Positions 36,567-45,076 of a DNA stretch of 64,000 bases are shown one piece after another; position 1 is the stretch's first letter; each line of letters opens with the position of its first letter. The stretch lies in contig NZ_CP118108.1 in assembly GCF_028747985.1 (NCBI RefSeq), forward strand, positions 3,973,501 to 4,037,500. Reading direction: 5' to 3'. A model generated the notes under the pieces. It saw only the letters and a program-made list of their open reading frames with translations, was not told the origin of the DNA and made no database searches. The stretch is from Paenibacillus urinalis (GTDB lineage: Bacteria > Bacillota > Bacilli > Paenibacillales > Paenibacillaceae). The translations under genes and the position numbers were made by a program.

Positions 36567-38231
36567 TTACTTACCCTCAACAGAAGCTCTAGTGAAGTCA
36601 ATGGCTCCACTGAAATCAAGGCTAACGCCTTTAAGGTAAGGCTTAGTTAAAGAAACATTTGTATAGTAGTACAACGGTGCAATGACCATGTCCTCTTCAA
36701 CGAGCATTTTCTCAGCTTGAGCAAAGAGATCATTACGTTTAGCTGTATCTTGCTCTACAGCGGCTTGTTTGATAAGCGCATCGTACTCAGGGTTTGCATA
36801 ACCGGAATCATTGTTACCATTGCCAGTAGTCCACATATCCATGAATGTCATCGGATCATTGTAGTCAGCAGACCAGCCAGCACGTGCTACTTGATAGTTC
36901 AGGTTCTTACGAGTTTCAAGGAACACACCCCACTCTTGGTTCTGAGTGGCAACTTCTACTCCAAGAACATTTTTCCACATATCCGCTACAGCTACAGCCA
37001 ATTTTTGGTGAGCTTCACTGGAGTTGTAGATCAGCGTAACTTTAGGAAGTGTAGTGTAGCCCTCTTCCTTCATACCTTCTTCAAGCAAGCGTTTTGCTTC
37101 TTCTGCATTCTCCTCAAAGTATGCATCTTCAACTTCAGTACGGAATTCTTCAGAAGCACCTTTGATACCTGGAGGTACAAATCCAAATGCTGGCAGCTGT
37201 CCGCCAAGAGTTACGTTGTCAACGATCGCTTGACGATTGATAGACATTGCAAAGGCTTTACGGATTTTAGCATTTTGGAAAGGCTCAGCTGTTACGTTAA
37301 ACATATAGTAGTACGTACTAGCGATACCTTTTACATTAAATTCGTCAGGAAGTTCACTTTGAACACCTTTAATTTGATCCGTAGGGATCTCACCGTTAGG
37401 TGCACCAGCGTAATCGATTTCACCATTTCTATAAGAAGAAAGTTCTGTCGCACCGCTGTTTGTCAAGGACATATCTACGCGAGCAAGGTTAATGCTTGCT
37501 TTGTCCCAGTATTGTTCATTCTTCGTAACTTGGATCTTTTGTCCTGTAGTCCATTCAGTAAGTGTGAATGGTCCGTTAACAACCATCGAATCTTTGTTCG
37601 TCGCCCATTTGTCATTGCCATCAACAGAGGAATGAACTGGGTAGTAAGTGTAGAAGGAAGTCAGACCCAGGAAGTAAGGAGTTGGGTTAACCAATTTTAC
37701 TTTCAAAGTCTTCTCGTCTACTGCTTCAACGCCGACTTGGGAGAAATCTGTGATCTCGCCAGTGTTGAATTGTTCTGCATTCTCGATGTAGTACAGCTGA
37801 TAAGCATAAGGTGGAGCTGGTGTAGAAGCTGGATCAAGGACGCGCTTCCAAGCGAACACGAAATCGTTTGCTGTTACTGCATCGCCATTGCTCCATTTCG
37901 CATCTTCACGAAGTGTGAAGACGTATTCTTTGCCATCTTCAGAAATTTCCCAAGATTCCGCAACACCTGGAACCGGGTTACCATCTTCGCCCATACGAAC
38001 TAGGCCTTCATACATAAGCTTCAATACCGTGTTAGTCTGGCTGTCTTGAGCCTGTGCCGGGTCGAAAGTCGGCGGTTCAGCACTCAAATTAATGTTCAAA
38101 ACCTGTTCTGCTGGTGCATTACCTTCACCAGATTGACTGCCTTCATTGCTATTGTCAGAACCGCACGCTGCAAGTACGGAACCAAATGCAAGAACTAGCG
38201 TCAAAAGGACTAACAAACTCTTCCTTTTCAT
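36567..38231 (-). CDS. oppA: Oligopeptide-binding lipoprotein OppA
   Basis: Extracytoplasmic substrate-binding lipoprotein of the importer (SBP family 5). The signal peptide ends in the lipobox VLAAC with Cys 23, followed by a Ser/Gly/Glu-rich linker. Family signatures are EPPTFDPAQAQDSQT, VAESWEISEDGKEYVFTL and WSADYNDPMTFMD. I use the ATG at 38231 with AGGGGG 9 bases upstream, giving 554 residues. First gene of the operon; B. subtilis OppA also takes up sporulation and competence peptides, which may hold here. Confidence 0.95.
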   Translation of the reverse strand: MKRKSLLVLLTLVLAFGSVLAACGSDNSNEGSQSGEGNAPAEQVLNINLSAEPPTFDPAQAQDSQTNTVLKLMYEGLVRMGEDGNPVPGVAESWEISEDGKEYVFTLREDAKWSNGDAVTANDFVFAWKRVLDPASTPAPPYAYQLYYIENAEQFNTGEITDFSQVGVEAVDEKTLKVKLVNPTPYFLGLTSFYTYYPVHSSVDGNDKWATNKDSMVVNGPFTLTEWTTGQKIQVTKNEQYWDKASINLARVDMSLTNSGATELSSYRNGEIDYAGAPNGEIPTDQIKGVQSELPDEFNVKGIASTYYYMFNVTAEPFQNAKIRKAFAMSINRQAIVDNVTLGGQLPAFGFVPPGIKGASEEFRTEVEDAYFEENAEEAKRLLEEGMKEEGYTTLPKVTLIYNSSEAHQKLAVAVADMWKNVLGVEVATQNQEWGVFLETRKNLNYQVARAGWSADYNDPMTFMDMWTTGNGNNDSGYANPEYDALIKQAAVEQDTAKRNDLFAQAEKMLVEEDMVIAPLYYYTNVSLTKPYLKGVSLDFSGAIDFTRASVEGK

Positions 38232-38276
38232 CAAGCATTTCCCCCTAAAAAGATGATGTGGTATATATGTTTATAG

Positions 38277-38305
38277 ATTATACAACCAGCGGTCAAAAAA
38301 ATCTA
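38277..38305 (-). promoter_or_regulatory. Candidate oppA promoter
   Basis: TATAAT (38277-38282) with TAGATT (38300-38305) 17 bases upstream on the minus strand. The -35 is weak. TTGACC closer by would leave too short a spacer to this -10. Confidence 0.4.
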
Positions 38306-38386
38306 CATAACTTTTTCTGAAACACTACTTTTTTTCACCATTCGACACATTCGACACAATTTGCACACAATTTACGTTATGTTTTC

Positions 38387-38773
38387 TTACATGAAATCTA
38401 TTATGTAGCTGAATAATCCAAAGGCTAAAAGTACTATGTAGCTGAATCCCATTACGACAAAAGCCATGCGCCAAACGGCTCTTATCATTCTTCTGTAGTT
38501 AATCTTCCCTTTTAAACGAGTTTGTGCACTTCCAATTAAACCCAAGGCGATCAGCATCACCAGCAAGATTAGATAAACACCAAAATTCAAATTAAAGGTG
38601 CTGTTAAAAAGAGCAGCAACTGCTGCAATCAAAAAGATGGTCGTCACATCCATTGCCATATGAAGAGCCGTCTTCTTCGGCTTCTTGAAATAAACCATCC
38701 CATAGTACACGATCAAAAAAGGAAAAAACGGAAGCATGCTAAGTACAATAAGAAATGATCCGATAGCGTTCAA
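38387..38773 (-). CDS. DUF3397-like membrane protein
   Basis: 128 residues with four hydrophobic segments (about 5-27, 43-60, 66-82 and 103-125) and basic loops. It resembles the DUF3397 family of Bacillales in length and topology; I am moderately sure of the family and know no function. It begins 5 bases after panE and is probably co-transcribed with it. Confidence 0.75.
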   Translation of the reverse strand: MNAIGSFLIVLSMLPFFPFLIVYYGMVYFKKPKKTALHMAMDVTTIFLIAAVAALFNSTFNLNFGVYLILLVMLIALGLIGSAQTRLKGKINYRRMIRAVWRMAFVVMGFSYIVLLAFGLFSYIIDFM

Positions 38774-38778
38774 TTCCT

Positions 38779-39729
38779 TTACTCCTCCCCTAGTGGCATC
38801 CCCTCAATAAGTGAACATACAAGCTGATGGACTTCCGCACGCATTCCCGCCTCTCTGGCCATAGCAACAATACTGCCATTTATAGCAGCGATCTCCGTCG
38901 GCCTGCCATGGAGAACATCCATACACATGGAAGACCAGTTGCTCGAGGTCGATTGACAAACAGCAACAACTTGTTCCCATAGATTCGTATCATATTCAAT
39001 CTGATGAGCATCATAGACAGCCACAGCCTCACTGTAGAGCTGCTTCATTGCTTCCCTTCTCTCTTGGTTTGTCAGTAATTCCCCATTCGGTATTCTCCAA
39101 AGAGCGGTCAGTGGATTAATTACCGCATTAATGACTAATTTCCGATAGATCAATCTATCGATTTCATTCGACGATTGTGTGTCAAATCCTGCTTTCATCA
39201 GTTTATCGACTAGCGTGTCCACTTCTGATTCGATAGGCATTCCTGGGTGATTCGACCAGCCGATCTGCGTCTCTCCGTAACCAGCCCTCGTCACTTCAGC
39301 CTTGTCCGTTCGTTTAGCTCCTTCTGTTGTAATGGCAGCATATACCCGGGCAGACGGGAGCGATTTGGCAATGAGAGGGATATGGCCTGTTCCATTCTGA
39401 AAGCAAAATAAAGCCGTATCCAGCTTGCTGACCTTTGTCAGGATCTGCATTGTTTCCTGCAGGCCCCCTTGCTTAGTCATAAGCAGGATCATATGTCCAG
39501 GCTTCTTGTTCCATACTTCTGGCAGGGATGCAATTTCTCTCGCTTCAAAACTTCCCGCTTGTACCCTCCATACTTGTCCATCGGGCTGATTTATCTTCAT
39601 CCCCGTTTCAAGTAATTGTACAGCCTGTGCACTTGTTCTAGTCCAAAACCTTACTTCTTCTCCAGCATATATGAGGGCCCCTCCATACATTAGACCAAGC
39701 GATCCCGCACCGATGACATCAATAATCAA
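38779..39729 (-). CDS. panE: 2-dehydropantoate 2-reductase
   Basis: NADPH-dependent ketopantoate reductase of pantothenate and CoA synthesis. The NADP fold is DVIGAGSLGLMYGG; TKQGGLQETM, FQNGTGH and the catalytic lysine in YRKLVINAVINPLTALW are family features. 316 residues. The start is a TTG at 39729 with GGAGG 10 bases upstream. Next to the RsfA-type gene as panE is to ylbO in B. subtilis. Confidence 0.93.
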   Translation of the reverse strand: MIIDVIGAGSLGLMYGGALIYAGEEVRFWTRTSAQAVQLLETGMKINQPDGQVWRVQAGSFEAREIASLPEVWNKKPGHMILLMTKQGGLQETMQILTKVSKLDTALFCFQNGTGHIPLIAKSLPSARVYAAITTEGAKRTDKAEVTRAGYGETQIGWSNHPGMPIESEVDTLVDKLMKAGFDTQSSNEIDRLIYRKLVINAVINPLTALWRIPNGELLTNQERREAMKQLYSEAVAVYDAHQIEYDTNLWEQVVAVCQSTSSNWSSMCMDVLHGRPTEIAAINGSIVAMAREAGMRAEVHQLVCSLIEGMPLGEE

Positions 39730-39786
39730 ATTATGTACACCTCCAATAAACCTTTCTCTCTTACTATATATTAGTTAGGAGCATAT

Positions 39787-39829
39787 GACAAAAGCCTGTT
39801 TGACCACGCATTACGCAGTCAAACAGGCT
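39787..39829 (-). terminator. Terminator after the rsfA-type gene
   Basis: Perfect 12-bp arms (39793-39804 and 39818-39829) with a 13-base loop; the minus strand continues TTTTGTCAT. Confidence 0.8.
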
Positions 39830-39876
39830 CCGAGTTCCACAATCTCATTTCTAGAATTGCTACAGCAAATCCAAGT

Positions 39877-40521
39877 TTATTCAATTCGCTCTAGGTTGCC
39901 GTTAGCATCCATTTTGAACCGAGTTTTCTCTTCTTCTTCCTCAGATAAAAAGGCGAGTCTTCTGGCACGATCCATAATTTGAATGAGCGCTTTATAATCA
40001 TCGTTAACTACCCGATAATCGGTTTGTACTTCATTCACTTGCTTGGATAAGCGATCATTCTCGAATCGAAGCTCGTTCAATTCTTCCTCTTTTTCACGCA
40101 GTTCCTTCTCGATAAGCTTCAGTTGTCTAGAATTCTCTTGAACCATTCCCTTCCACTGCCTTAAGAAGCGGATCACAGCGTCAATAGACAAGGTTTCCTC
40201 AGAGAATCCCTCTGTTCTGTACATAAGCTCATCGGTCTCCGTTACCGATAATGCTGCAACTTGAGGCTGAACTGCAGCATGTCTTTTCGAATAGCTTCGT
40301 TTTTGGCGCTGCGCCTTAGCAATGCCTATCGCTTCATCGTACTTTTTACGAACGAAACTGTTCCAGCGAAAACCGCACGCGGCCGAAGTTCTACCGATTT
40401 TTTCACCTACTTCCTCAAAAGCGGCCAGCTGAGTGCTTCCTTCCCGGATATGGCGAAGCGTAACATCAGCCAGGATCAAATCATCCTCCGCGCTCCATGC
40501 ATCCTGTCTAACAGCAGTCAT
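39877..40521 (-). CDS. rsfA: RsfA/YlbO family transcription factor
   Basis: Myb/SANT-like DNA-binding protein. The N-terminal SANT segment is DAWSAEDDLILADVTLRHI with TSAACGFRWNSFVRKKY; a long coiled coil (about 130-185, VQENSRQLKLIEKELREKEEELNEL) follows. RsfA of B. subtilis modulates sigma-F genes in the forespore and YlbO is its paralogue; position beside panE favours the YlbO branch. 214 residues, ATG at 40521 with GGAGG 8 bases upstream. Confidence 0.9.
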   Translation of the reverse strand: MTAVRQDAWSAEDDLILADVTLRHIREGSTQLAAFEEVGEKIGRTSAACGFRWNSFVRKKYDEAIGIAKAQRQKRSYSKRHAAVQPQVAALSVTETDELMYRTEGFSEETLSIDAVIRFLRQWKGMVQENSRQLKLIEKELREKEEELNELRFENDRLSKQVNEVQTDYRVVNDDYKALIQIMDRARRLAFLSEEEEEKTRFKMDANGNLERIE

Positions 40522-40728
40522 GCTATAAACCTCCTAACGACATCCATAATCACAGCCTCACCTCTCAGCATCAACAAGCTATGAGATGAGAAGCCGGTTA
40601 TAAAAATTCAGCTTTAATCATTCTTATGCCCTTCATAGAGTTCATAGAATCTATTTCATACTAAAATGTATTTCCAAATTGCTCCCTGGACATACCCTAA
40701 AAGATTTCGCTTTCATATCCAATTTTTA

Positions 40729-40757
40729 TTTACATCATTTTCCTTAACCGCTATAAT
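40729..40757 (+). promoter_or_regulatory. Sigma-A promoter of the DUF2626 gene
   Basis: TTTACA (40729-40734), 17 bases, TATAAT (40752-40757), about 50 bases before the GTG start. Close to consensus. Confidence 0.75.
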
Positions 40758-40805
40758 GTTACTTAGCAAATAGACGAGCGTTCCTAAGAGAGGGGGTAAG
40801 TCATC

Positions 40806-41042
40806 GTGGCGCGCATGTTTCGTGTACTGGGATTTTTCACTCTAACGATTGGTCTTATGGCCTTTGCAGGTGATATGTTGGAGATGGCTTTGTTATTTTT
40901 CCTTCAAACCGCTTTTTTCGTCATTCTCGGTTATTTGAAATTCACGGAGAGAACCTATATTTTATTGTTCTGGGCTTACATGATTATCACCTTTTCAGGC
41001 TTCAGCTACTGGACTGTATTCGAAATGGGCAAACCTCTATAA
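40806..41042 (+). CDS. yqgY: DUF2626 family membrane protein (YqgY-like)
   Basis: 78 residues with three hydrophobic segments. RMFRVLGFFTLTIGLMAFAGDMLEMALLF is typical of DUF2626 (YqgY) proteins of Bacillales; function unknown. It starts with GTG, preceded by GAGGGGG, has its own promoter and is followed by a strong terminator, so it is a single-gene unit. Confidence 0.88.
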   Translation: MARMFRVLGFFTLTIGLMAFAGDMLEMALLFFLQTAFFVILGYLKFTERTYILLFWAYMIITFSGFSYWTVFEMGKPL

Positions 41043-41054
41043 CGCATCTTATAG

Positions 41055-41110
41055 CAAATAAAGAACGGATCAGCGATGTTAGCTGGTCCGTTCTTTATTT
41101 GTTTTCTTTT
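41055..41110 (+). terminator. Terminator after the DUF2626 gene
   Basis: Near-perfect arms of 20 bases (CAAATAAAGAACGG... and its complement) with a 7-base loop GATGTTA, followed by GTTTTCTTTTTC. Confidence 0.92.
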
Positions 41111-41201
41111 TCATATGTATGTTTTAAGTATATGATATAGGAAGTTTGTCGTTATTCAGTTCCAATTTACTAGTACAAGCTATAGGGAGGAAATATATGA
41201 G

Positions 41202-42287
41202 ATGAGAAATCGTTCTACATATTATGTGATCGTCTGCTGCTCTATTCTACTGATCTTGCTCCATATCTCCCCTATTCATGCTGAACCTGCTATGGACGAG
41301 ACTACGAGAGATGTTCTGCAGAACAGCCTGTCTATCGTCGAAATTGATCACGAAATTGAGCGCATAGAAGTGCAGCAACAGCAAATTGAAGACAGCAGGG
41401 TGTCATTAGAAGCCCAAATGTCTGTACATAAGGAAGAAATGGAAGCTCATCAGGACCGTGCAGCCTCTATTGTGAGATCCTATTATATGGGGGAACGTGA
41501 TCAACTGCTGCAAGTTTTTTTGAAGGCAAAGTCGCTGCGCTCTATTCAAATTCTGGCAAGCTATTATGAAATTATAATAGGCAGAGATCAAGAAGTACTT
41601 CATGCATATCATTCGAGACAGCAGGAATTTGAGGAAATGACAGTTAGATTGAATCAGAATGATGCGGAGCTAAGCCTGCTTAAACAAAATTTGCAGGATC
41701 AACGGGAGAGAGTGCTTACGCTGGAGCAGGAGGTTGAGAATACACTGGCAAGCAGTGATAATCGGGAACTGATGGAGAAGCTGATTGAGGAGCTGAATAC
41801 TTACTGGAGCAATGTAGGCATTCATGAGGTGAAACGTTACTTCGGCGCACTTGCCTCCGCTATGAATAATCTGCCCTCATTTGTTCAGCAGGAGAAGGGC
41901 ATTCTATCGACCAATGGCCGAACCTATTCGATCAGGATTAGTGAAGAGCAATTGAACGATTTTCTGAGATCAGAGAATGAAATTTTCAACGATTTTGCTT
42001 TTGAATTTACGGATGATTATATTATTGCCAGTGGGAAAAGAGACAATCTTGAGCTTGCAGTACAAGGTCATTACACCGTCATTGATGAGCCGGCTAACGC
42101 CCTTCTGTTTCATGTAGACAAGCTCGTATTTAACGGATTTGAACTTCCGGATACAACACGGAGCATGCTTCAGCAGGAATTTGATCTCGGATTTTACCCG
42201 CAAAAGCTAATGTCTTTCATTAAGGCAACCGATGTCTCGACAGAGGATCAGACGCTGGAAGTAACGCTGGAGTTAGCCCTGAGATAA
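41202..42287 (+). CDS. Secreted coiled-coil protein of unknown function
   Basis: 361 residues. A signal peptide (YYVIVCCSILLILLHISPIHA) is followed by a long coiled coil (about 40-195) resembling the N-terminal region of CwlO/PcsB-type proteins, including IVRSYYMGERDQLLQVFLKAKSLRSI. Unlike those, there is no NlpC/P60 or other hydrolase domain; the C-terminal 150 residues look like a beta-rich domain I do not recognise. Start ATG at 41202; GGGAGG is 11 bases upstream, with a two-codon ORF in between. Inference: envelope role, perhaps accessory to a wall hydrolase. Confidence 0.8.
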   Translation: MRNRSTYYVIVCCSILLILLHISPIHAEPAMDETTRDVLQNSLSIVEIDHEIERIEVQQQQIEDSRVSLEAQMSVHKEEMEAHQDRAASIVRSYYMGERDQLLQVFLKAKSLRSIQILASYYEIIIGRDQEVLHAYHSRQQEFEEMTVRLNQNDAELSLLKQNLQDQRERVLTLEQEVENTLASSDNRELMEKLIEELNTYWSNVGIHEVKRYFGALASAMNNLPSFVQQEKGILSTNGRTYSIRISEEQLNDFLRSENEIFNDFAFEFTDDYIIASGKRDNLELAVQGHYTVIDEPANALLFHVDKLVFNGFELPDTTRSMLQQEFDLGFYPQKLMSFIKATDVSTEDQTLEVTLELALR

Positions 42288-42322
42288 CATGCACCTATCA
42301 TTACTGCGGATTCTGCACAGAC

Positions 42323-43627
42323 TCATTTTGGCACCGCTTCGCCCTCCTGCTCTGAGATGAAGGATTGAACACGCGAATAATAAGCTTCAGCCGAAATATC
42401 ACCACGCAAAAACTGTGTGATTAGAGGCTGTGCACGATTCAGCATATCCCCATCCAGCGAGTTATCACGATAAGCAGCCTCGAGACTTTGTTCCAGAGCC
42501 TGAACAGGAACCGCTCTTGTAATGTCCCGCATCTCCAGCTCATCATAAAGCGATCTATATATAGGCAGATTCCCTGTTTCTTCAAACCAGTCTTGTACAG
42601 ATTCAGGGGATGTCATTGCCTTAATCCATTCCGTAGCCAGTTCTGTTTGTCCTGTTCGAGAGGAGAGGGCGAAGCTGCGACCCGTCACGGTAAGTGCCTG
42701 AGTTTCCACATCATTGTTAATGTACTCGGTGAGTTCTCCACGATACTCCGGCAGCATATCAGACAGCTTCACAATTCCAGACGTCCAGTTCAGTTGACCG
42801 GAGGCGGAGTCCTTGAAGTCTGTCTCAATATACGGAAGCAGGATCTCCAGCTCCTGCATCCTAGACTGCAGCTGTTCGTTCTGCTCAGCAGCATTGAAGA
42901 GCTCCTCCGTTTGACGAATAATTCCGCGAAATTCAAGCCAGGAGGCAAACGCCAGCGGATCCTCCACATCCAAGAAGAATGGCTTATCGTCCGTTTCAGC
43001 CCAAGTTGTCATTCGGTTCATCCAATCCTCATCTGTGCTCATTGATTGCAATGGCGGTGACGTCGCGTTGTCGCTGCGGGCCTCAGCATAGAGATATGGA
43101 TCTATATCGAGAGGAACAGCCCAGCGATACCCATTCCATTCATTCACCGTCATTACCTGTGGGAAAGGATCGGCTGCCATTCCGTTCAGATCATTCCCTG
43201 TAATCGGTCTCAAATAGCCTTGCATGGCAAACAGTCGAACATAACGATTATTCAACAAGGTAATGTCTGCACTATCACCTAACACAAAGCTTTTGCGGAT
43301 CGCTTCATACTCCTCGCTTGCATCTGTTTCTTCCATGTTATGTACTTCGATATCGCTGCCAATCCTATTTCCGATCTCTACAGCGAGGCGCTGAAAAACG
43401 GCAAACTCCTGCTCCTGCATCGATACTGCGATCTTCAATGGCTGCTGCTCCTGTGGATCTGGTGGAGCTGGACGATATAACGGATCTGTGCTCTGATCGT
43501 TCTCATCCGTTACCGGGTCTCGTGATATATCAAGGCTTGGCGACAATATGGTTAATGACAGCAATAATATAACAAATAGTATCCAGTGGTTTCTTCGCTT
43601 CACAGCTTCTGTACCTCCCCTAGACAT
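42323..43627 (-). CDS. Extracellular solute-binding protein-like (family 1)
   Basis: About 434 residues. Hydrophobic N-terminal segment (WILFVILLLSLTILSPS) without a clear lipobox, then a Pro/Asp-rich linker and a fold like sugar ABC-transporter binding proteins (LKIAVSMQEQEFAVFQRLAVEIGNRI, ITLLNNRYVRLFAMQGYLRPI, WIKAMTSPESVQDW). No permease or ATPase gene is nearby. The start may be the ATG at 43627 (GAGG 6 bases before) or a GTG at 43603 with AGGGGAGG upstream, which gives a cleaner signal sequence. Substrate unknown. Confidence 0.82.
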   Translation of the reverse strand: MSRGGTEAVKRRNHWILFVILLLSLTILSPSLDISRDPVTDENDQSTDPLYRPAPPDPQEQQPLKIAVSMQEQEFAVFQRLAVEIGNRIGSDIEVHNMEETDASEEYEAIRKSFVLGDSADITLLNNRYVRLFAMQGYLRPITGNDLNGMAADPFPQVMTVNEWNGYRWAVPLDIDPYLYAEARSDNATSPPLQSMSTDEDWMNRMTTWAETDDKPFFLDVEDPLAFASWLEFRGIIRQTEELFNAAEQNEQLQSRMQELEILLPYIETDFKDSASGQLNWTSGIVKLSDMLPEYRGELTEYINNDVETQALTVTGRSFALSSRTGQTELATEWIKAMTSPESVQDWFEETGNLPIYRSLYDELEMRDITRAVPVQALEQSLEAAYRDNSLDGDMLNRAQPLITQFLRGDISAEAYYSRVQSFISEQEGEAVPK

Positions 43628-43820
43628 ATCCAACCTCACCCCATTATTGTACCAAATGTATAGTCCGCTTGTCCTATTAACTTCTCTCTCATTTCAATCT
43701 AGTGATTAGCTAGTCAAAGAAAAGAACCGGAATAGCTGGTATTATCCCCTCATGGTAGACAACGTAAAAAAGACATCTGGTAAGATGGACTTAAACGTTG
43801 GAGACCGGAGGGGATTTTTT

Positions 43821-44121
43821 GTGGGGAAAACAGGCCGTATTAATAACAGTTATCCTGAAGAGTTAAAAATGCAAGCCGTTAGACTGGTTACCGAGGGAAA
43901 TATATCGTACAGAGAGGTGGCCAGACAACTTGGAATTCGAAATAAGTCACAGGTAGTAGTGTGGGTAAAGCGGTACCGTGAAGGCCAGCCATTTAAGCAA
44001 GAGGCACCTCGTAAAGGACGACCGAAATCGAAGTTTACAAGCAATAGAAGAAGAAATGGCATATTTGAGAGCTGAGATCGAGTACTTAAAAAAGCGGTAT
44101 CCAAATCTACACGGGGAGTGA
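43821..44121 (+). pseudogene. IS3-family OrfA, frameshifted
   Basis: Helix-turn-helix protein of the IS; the GTG at 43821 (MGKTGRINNSYPEELKMQAVRLV) has GGAGGGG 7 bases upstream. The frame runs well to GRPKSKFTS, then shifts: the leucine-zipper end (IEEEMAYLRAEIEYLKKRYP) is in another frame, reaching a stop at 44119-44121. A one-base insertion near 44041-44044 explains this. As it stands, translation stops at 44075 and cannot reach the slippery site in frame, so a full OrfAB is unlikely. Confidence 0.85.
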
Positions 44122-44984
44122 CGAGTAAATCGAGTCGGTATGAAATCGTTGAGGAGATGCGGCTGAAATATCCATTAGGATGGCTCCTAAAATTAGCGGA
44201 AGTCTCACGCGCAGGCTACTACAAATGGCGTAAAAGGGGAAGCCATTTGAAATCCCTTATGCTGCAAGAGAAGTTGCTGGAAGAGCATATCATGGCCATA
44301 CACCGACTGCACCCGTATTTTGGCTACTTGCGTATGACGGTGGCTTTGAAACGAGAAGGGCTACACGTTAACCACAAACGCGTTTACCGACTTATGAAGA
44401 AGCTGGGGATTCGCTCTGTGATCCGGAAGAAACGACGCTTTTTCGGCAAGCAAGCTTCGGTGGTTCATCCCAATCGGCTGGAACGTCAATTCCATGCTGA
44501 GGCACCGCTACGTAAACTAGTCACTGACATTACATACATTCGTGTGGGAGAGCGTTTTGTGTATCTCTCCGCAATCCAGGATTTATTTAACAACGAGGTT
44601 GTGGCTTGGCATCTGTCCGAGCGAAATGATCTCTTGCTTGTCACAAAAACAGTAGACATGCTCTGTGAGAAAACAGATCTAACAGGTGTCCTCCTGCATT
44701 CTGATCAGGGATTTCAATACACCTCAAAGCCGTTTAACAGTAAACTTACCAAGCTGGGAATCGTCGGCAGCCATTCTAGACGTGGAAACTGCTTTGACAA
44801 TGCCTGTATTGAATCGTTCTTTTCACATCTGAAAACCGAAAAAATATATTTAACACATCTAGAATCGGTTTCTGACTTGGAACAGGCTATCCAAGAATAC
44901 GTTTCATTTTATAACCACGAACGCTTTCAGAAGAAACTAAACGACCGTTCCCCGGTGGAATACCGAGAAACGGTCGCAGCATAA
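44118..44984 (+). CDS. IS3-family OrfB transposase, DDE integrase core
   Basis: 288 residues. Helix-turn-helix-like N-terminus (HRLHPYFGYLRMTVALKREG), then the rve core with all three catalytic residues: LVTDITYI, LLHSDQGFQYTS and NACIESFFSHLKTE. Normally made as an OrfAB fusion by -1 slippage at A-AAA-AAG (44088-44094), whose -1 frame enters this ORF. The catalytic part is intact even though orfA is broken, so the copy could be moved only by another source of OrfAB. Confidence 0.93.
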   Translation: MTSKSSRYEIVEEMRLKYPLGWLLKLAEVSRAGYYKWRKRGSHLKSLMLQEKLLEEHIMAIHRLHPYFGYLRMTVALKREGLHVNHKRVYRLMKKLGIRSVIRKKRRFFGKQASVVHPNRLERQFHAEAPLRKLVTDITYIRVGERFVYLSAIQDLFNNEVVAWHLSERNDLLLVTKTVDMLCEKTDLTGVLLHSDQGFQYTSKPFNSKLTKLGIVGSHSRRGNCFDNACIESFFSHLKTEKIYLTHLESVSDLEQAIQEYVSFYNHERFQKKLNDRSPVEYRETVAA

Positions 44985-45076
44985 TAGTGTCTCTTTTTTC
45001 TTGTCTACTTGACAGGGTTATGACCATAGCATCCGGTTCTTTTTCGCTTTTTTTCATTTTCCGGGAAATAAATGGC

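Larger units (their letters stand above)
43737..45026 (+). mobile_element. IS3-family insertion sequence (1290 bp), orfA frameshifted
   Basis: Left end TGGTATTATCCCC...GTAGACAA and right end (complement) TGGTCATAACCC...GTAGACAA agree at 17 of 26 positions. A 4-bp target duplication TAGC flanks it (43733-43736 and 45027-45030). It carries orfA and orfB in the plus direction with an A-AAA-AAG slippery site at 44088-44094. It lies in the loop of the ylaK terminator. Confidence 0.93.
43720..45043 (-). terminator. Terminator of ylaK split by an IS element
   Basis: Removing the IS and one TAGC copy restores a 12-bp hairpin: arms 43720-43731 (AAAAGAACCGGA) and 45032-45043 (TCCGGTTCTTTT) with the six-base loop ATAGCA, and T-rich flanks on both strands. 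It lies just after the ylaK stop and would have ended ylaK transcription. It is now interrupted by 1290 bp. Confidence 0.85.

Noticed and set aside
36717..38003. 428-codon plus-strand frame.
   Set aside because: It is the antisense of oppA; composition is typical of a shadow frame and there is no start signal.
38307..38321. CodY box upstream of oppA (TTTTCTGAAA core).
   Set aside because: Only 10 of 15 positions fit the consensus, which is common by chance in AT-rich DNA.
41406..42203. Minus-strand frames of 68 and 77 codons.
   Set aside because: Antisense to the secreted coiled-coil protein gene, without ribosome binding sites.
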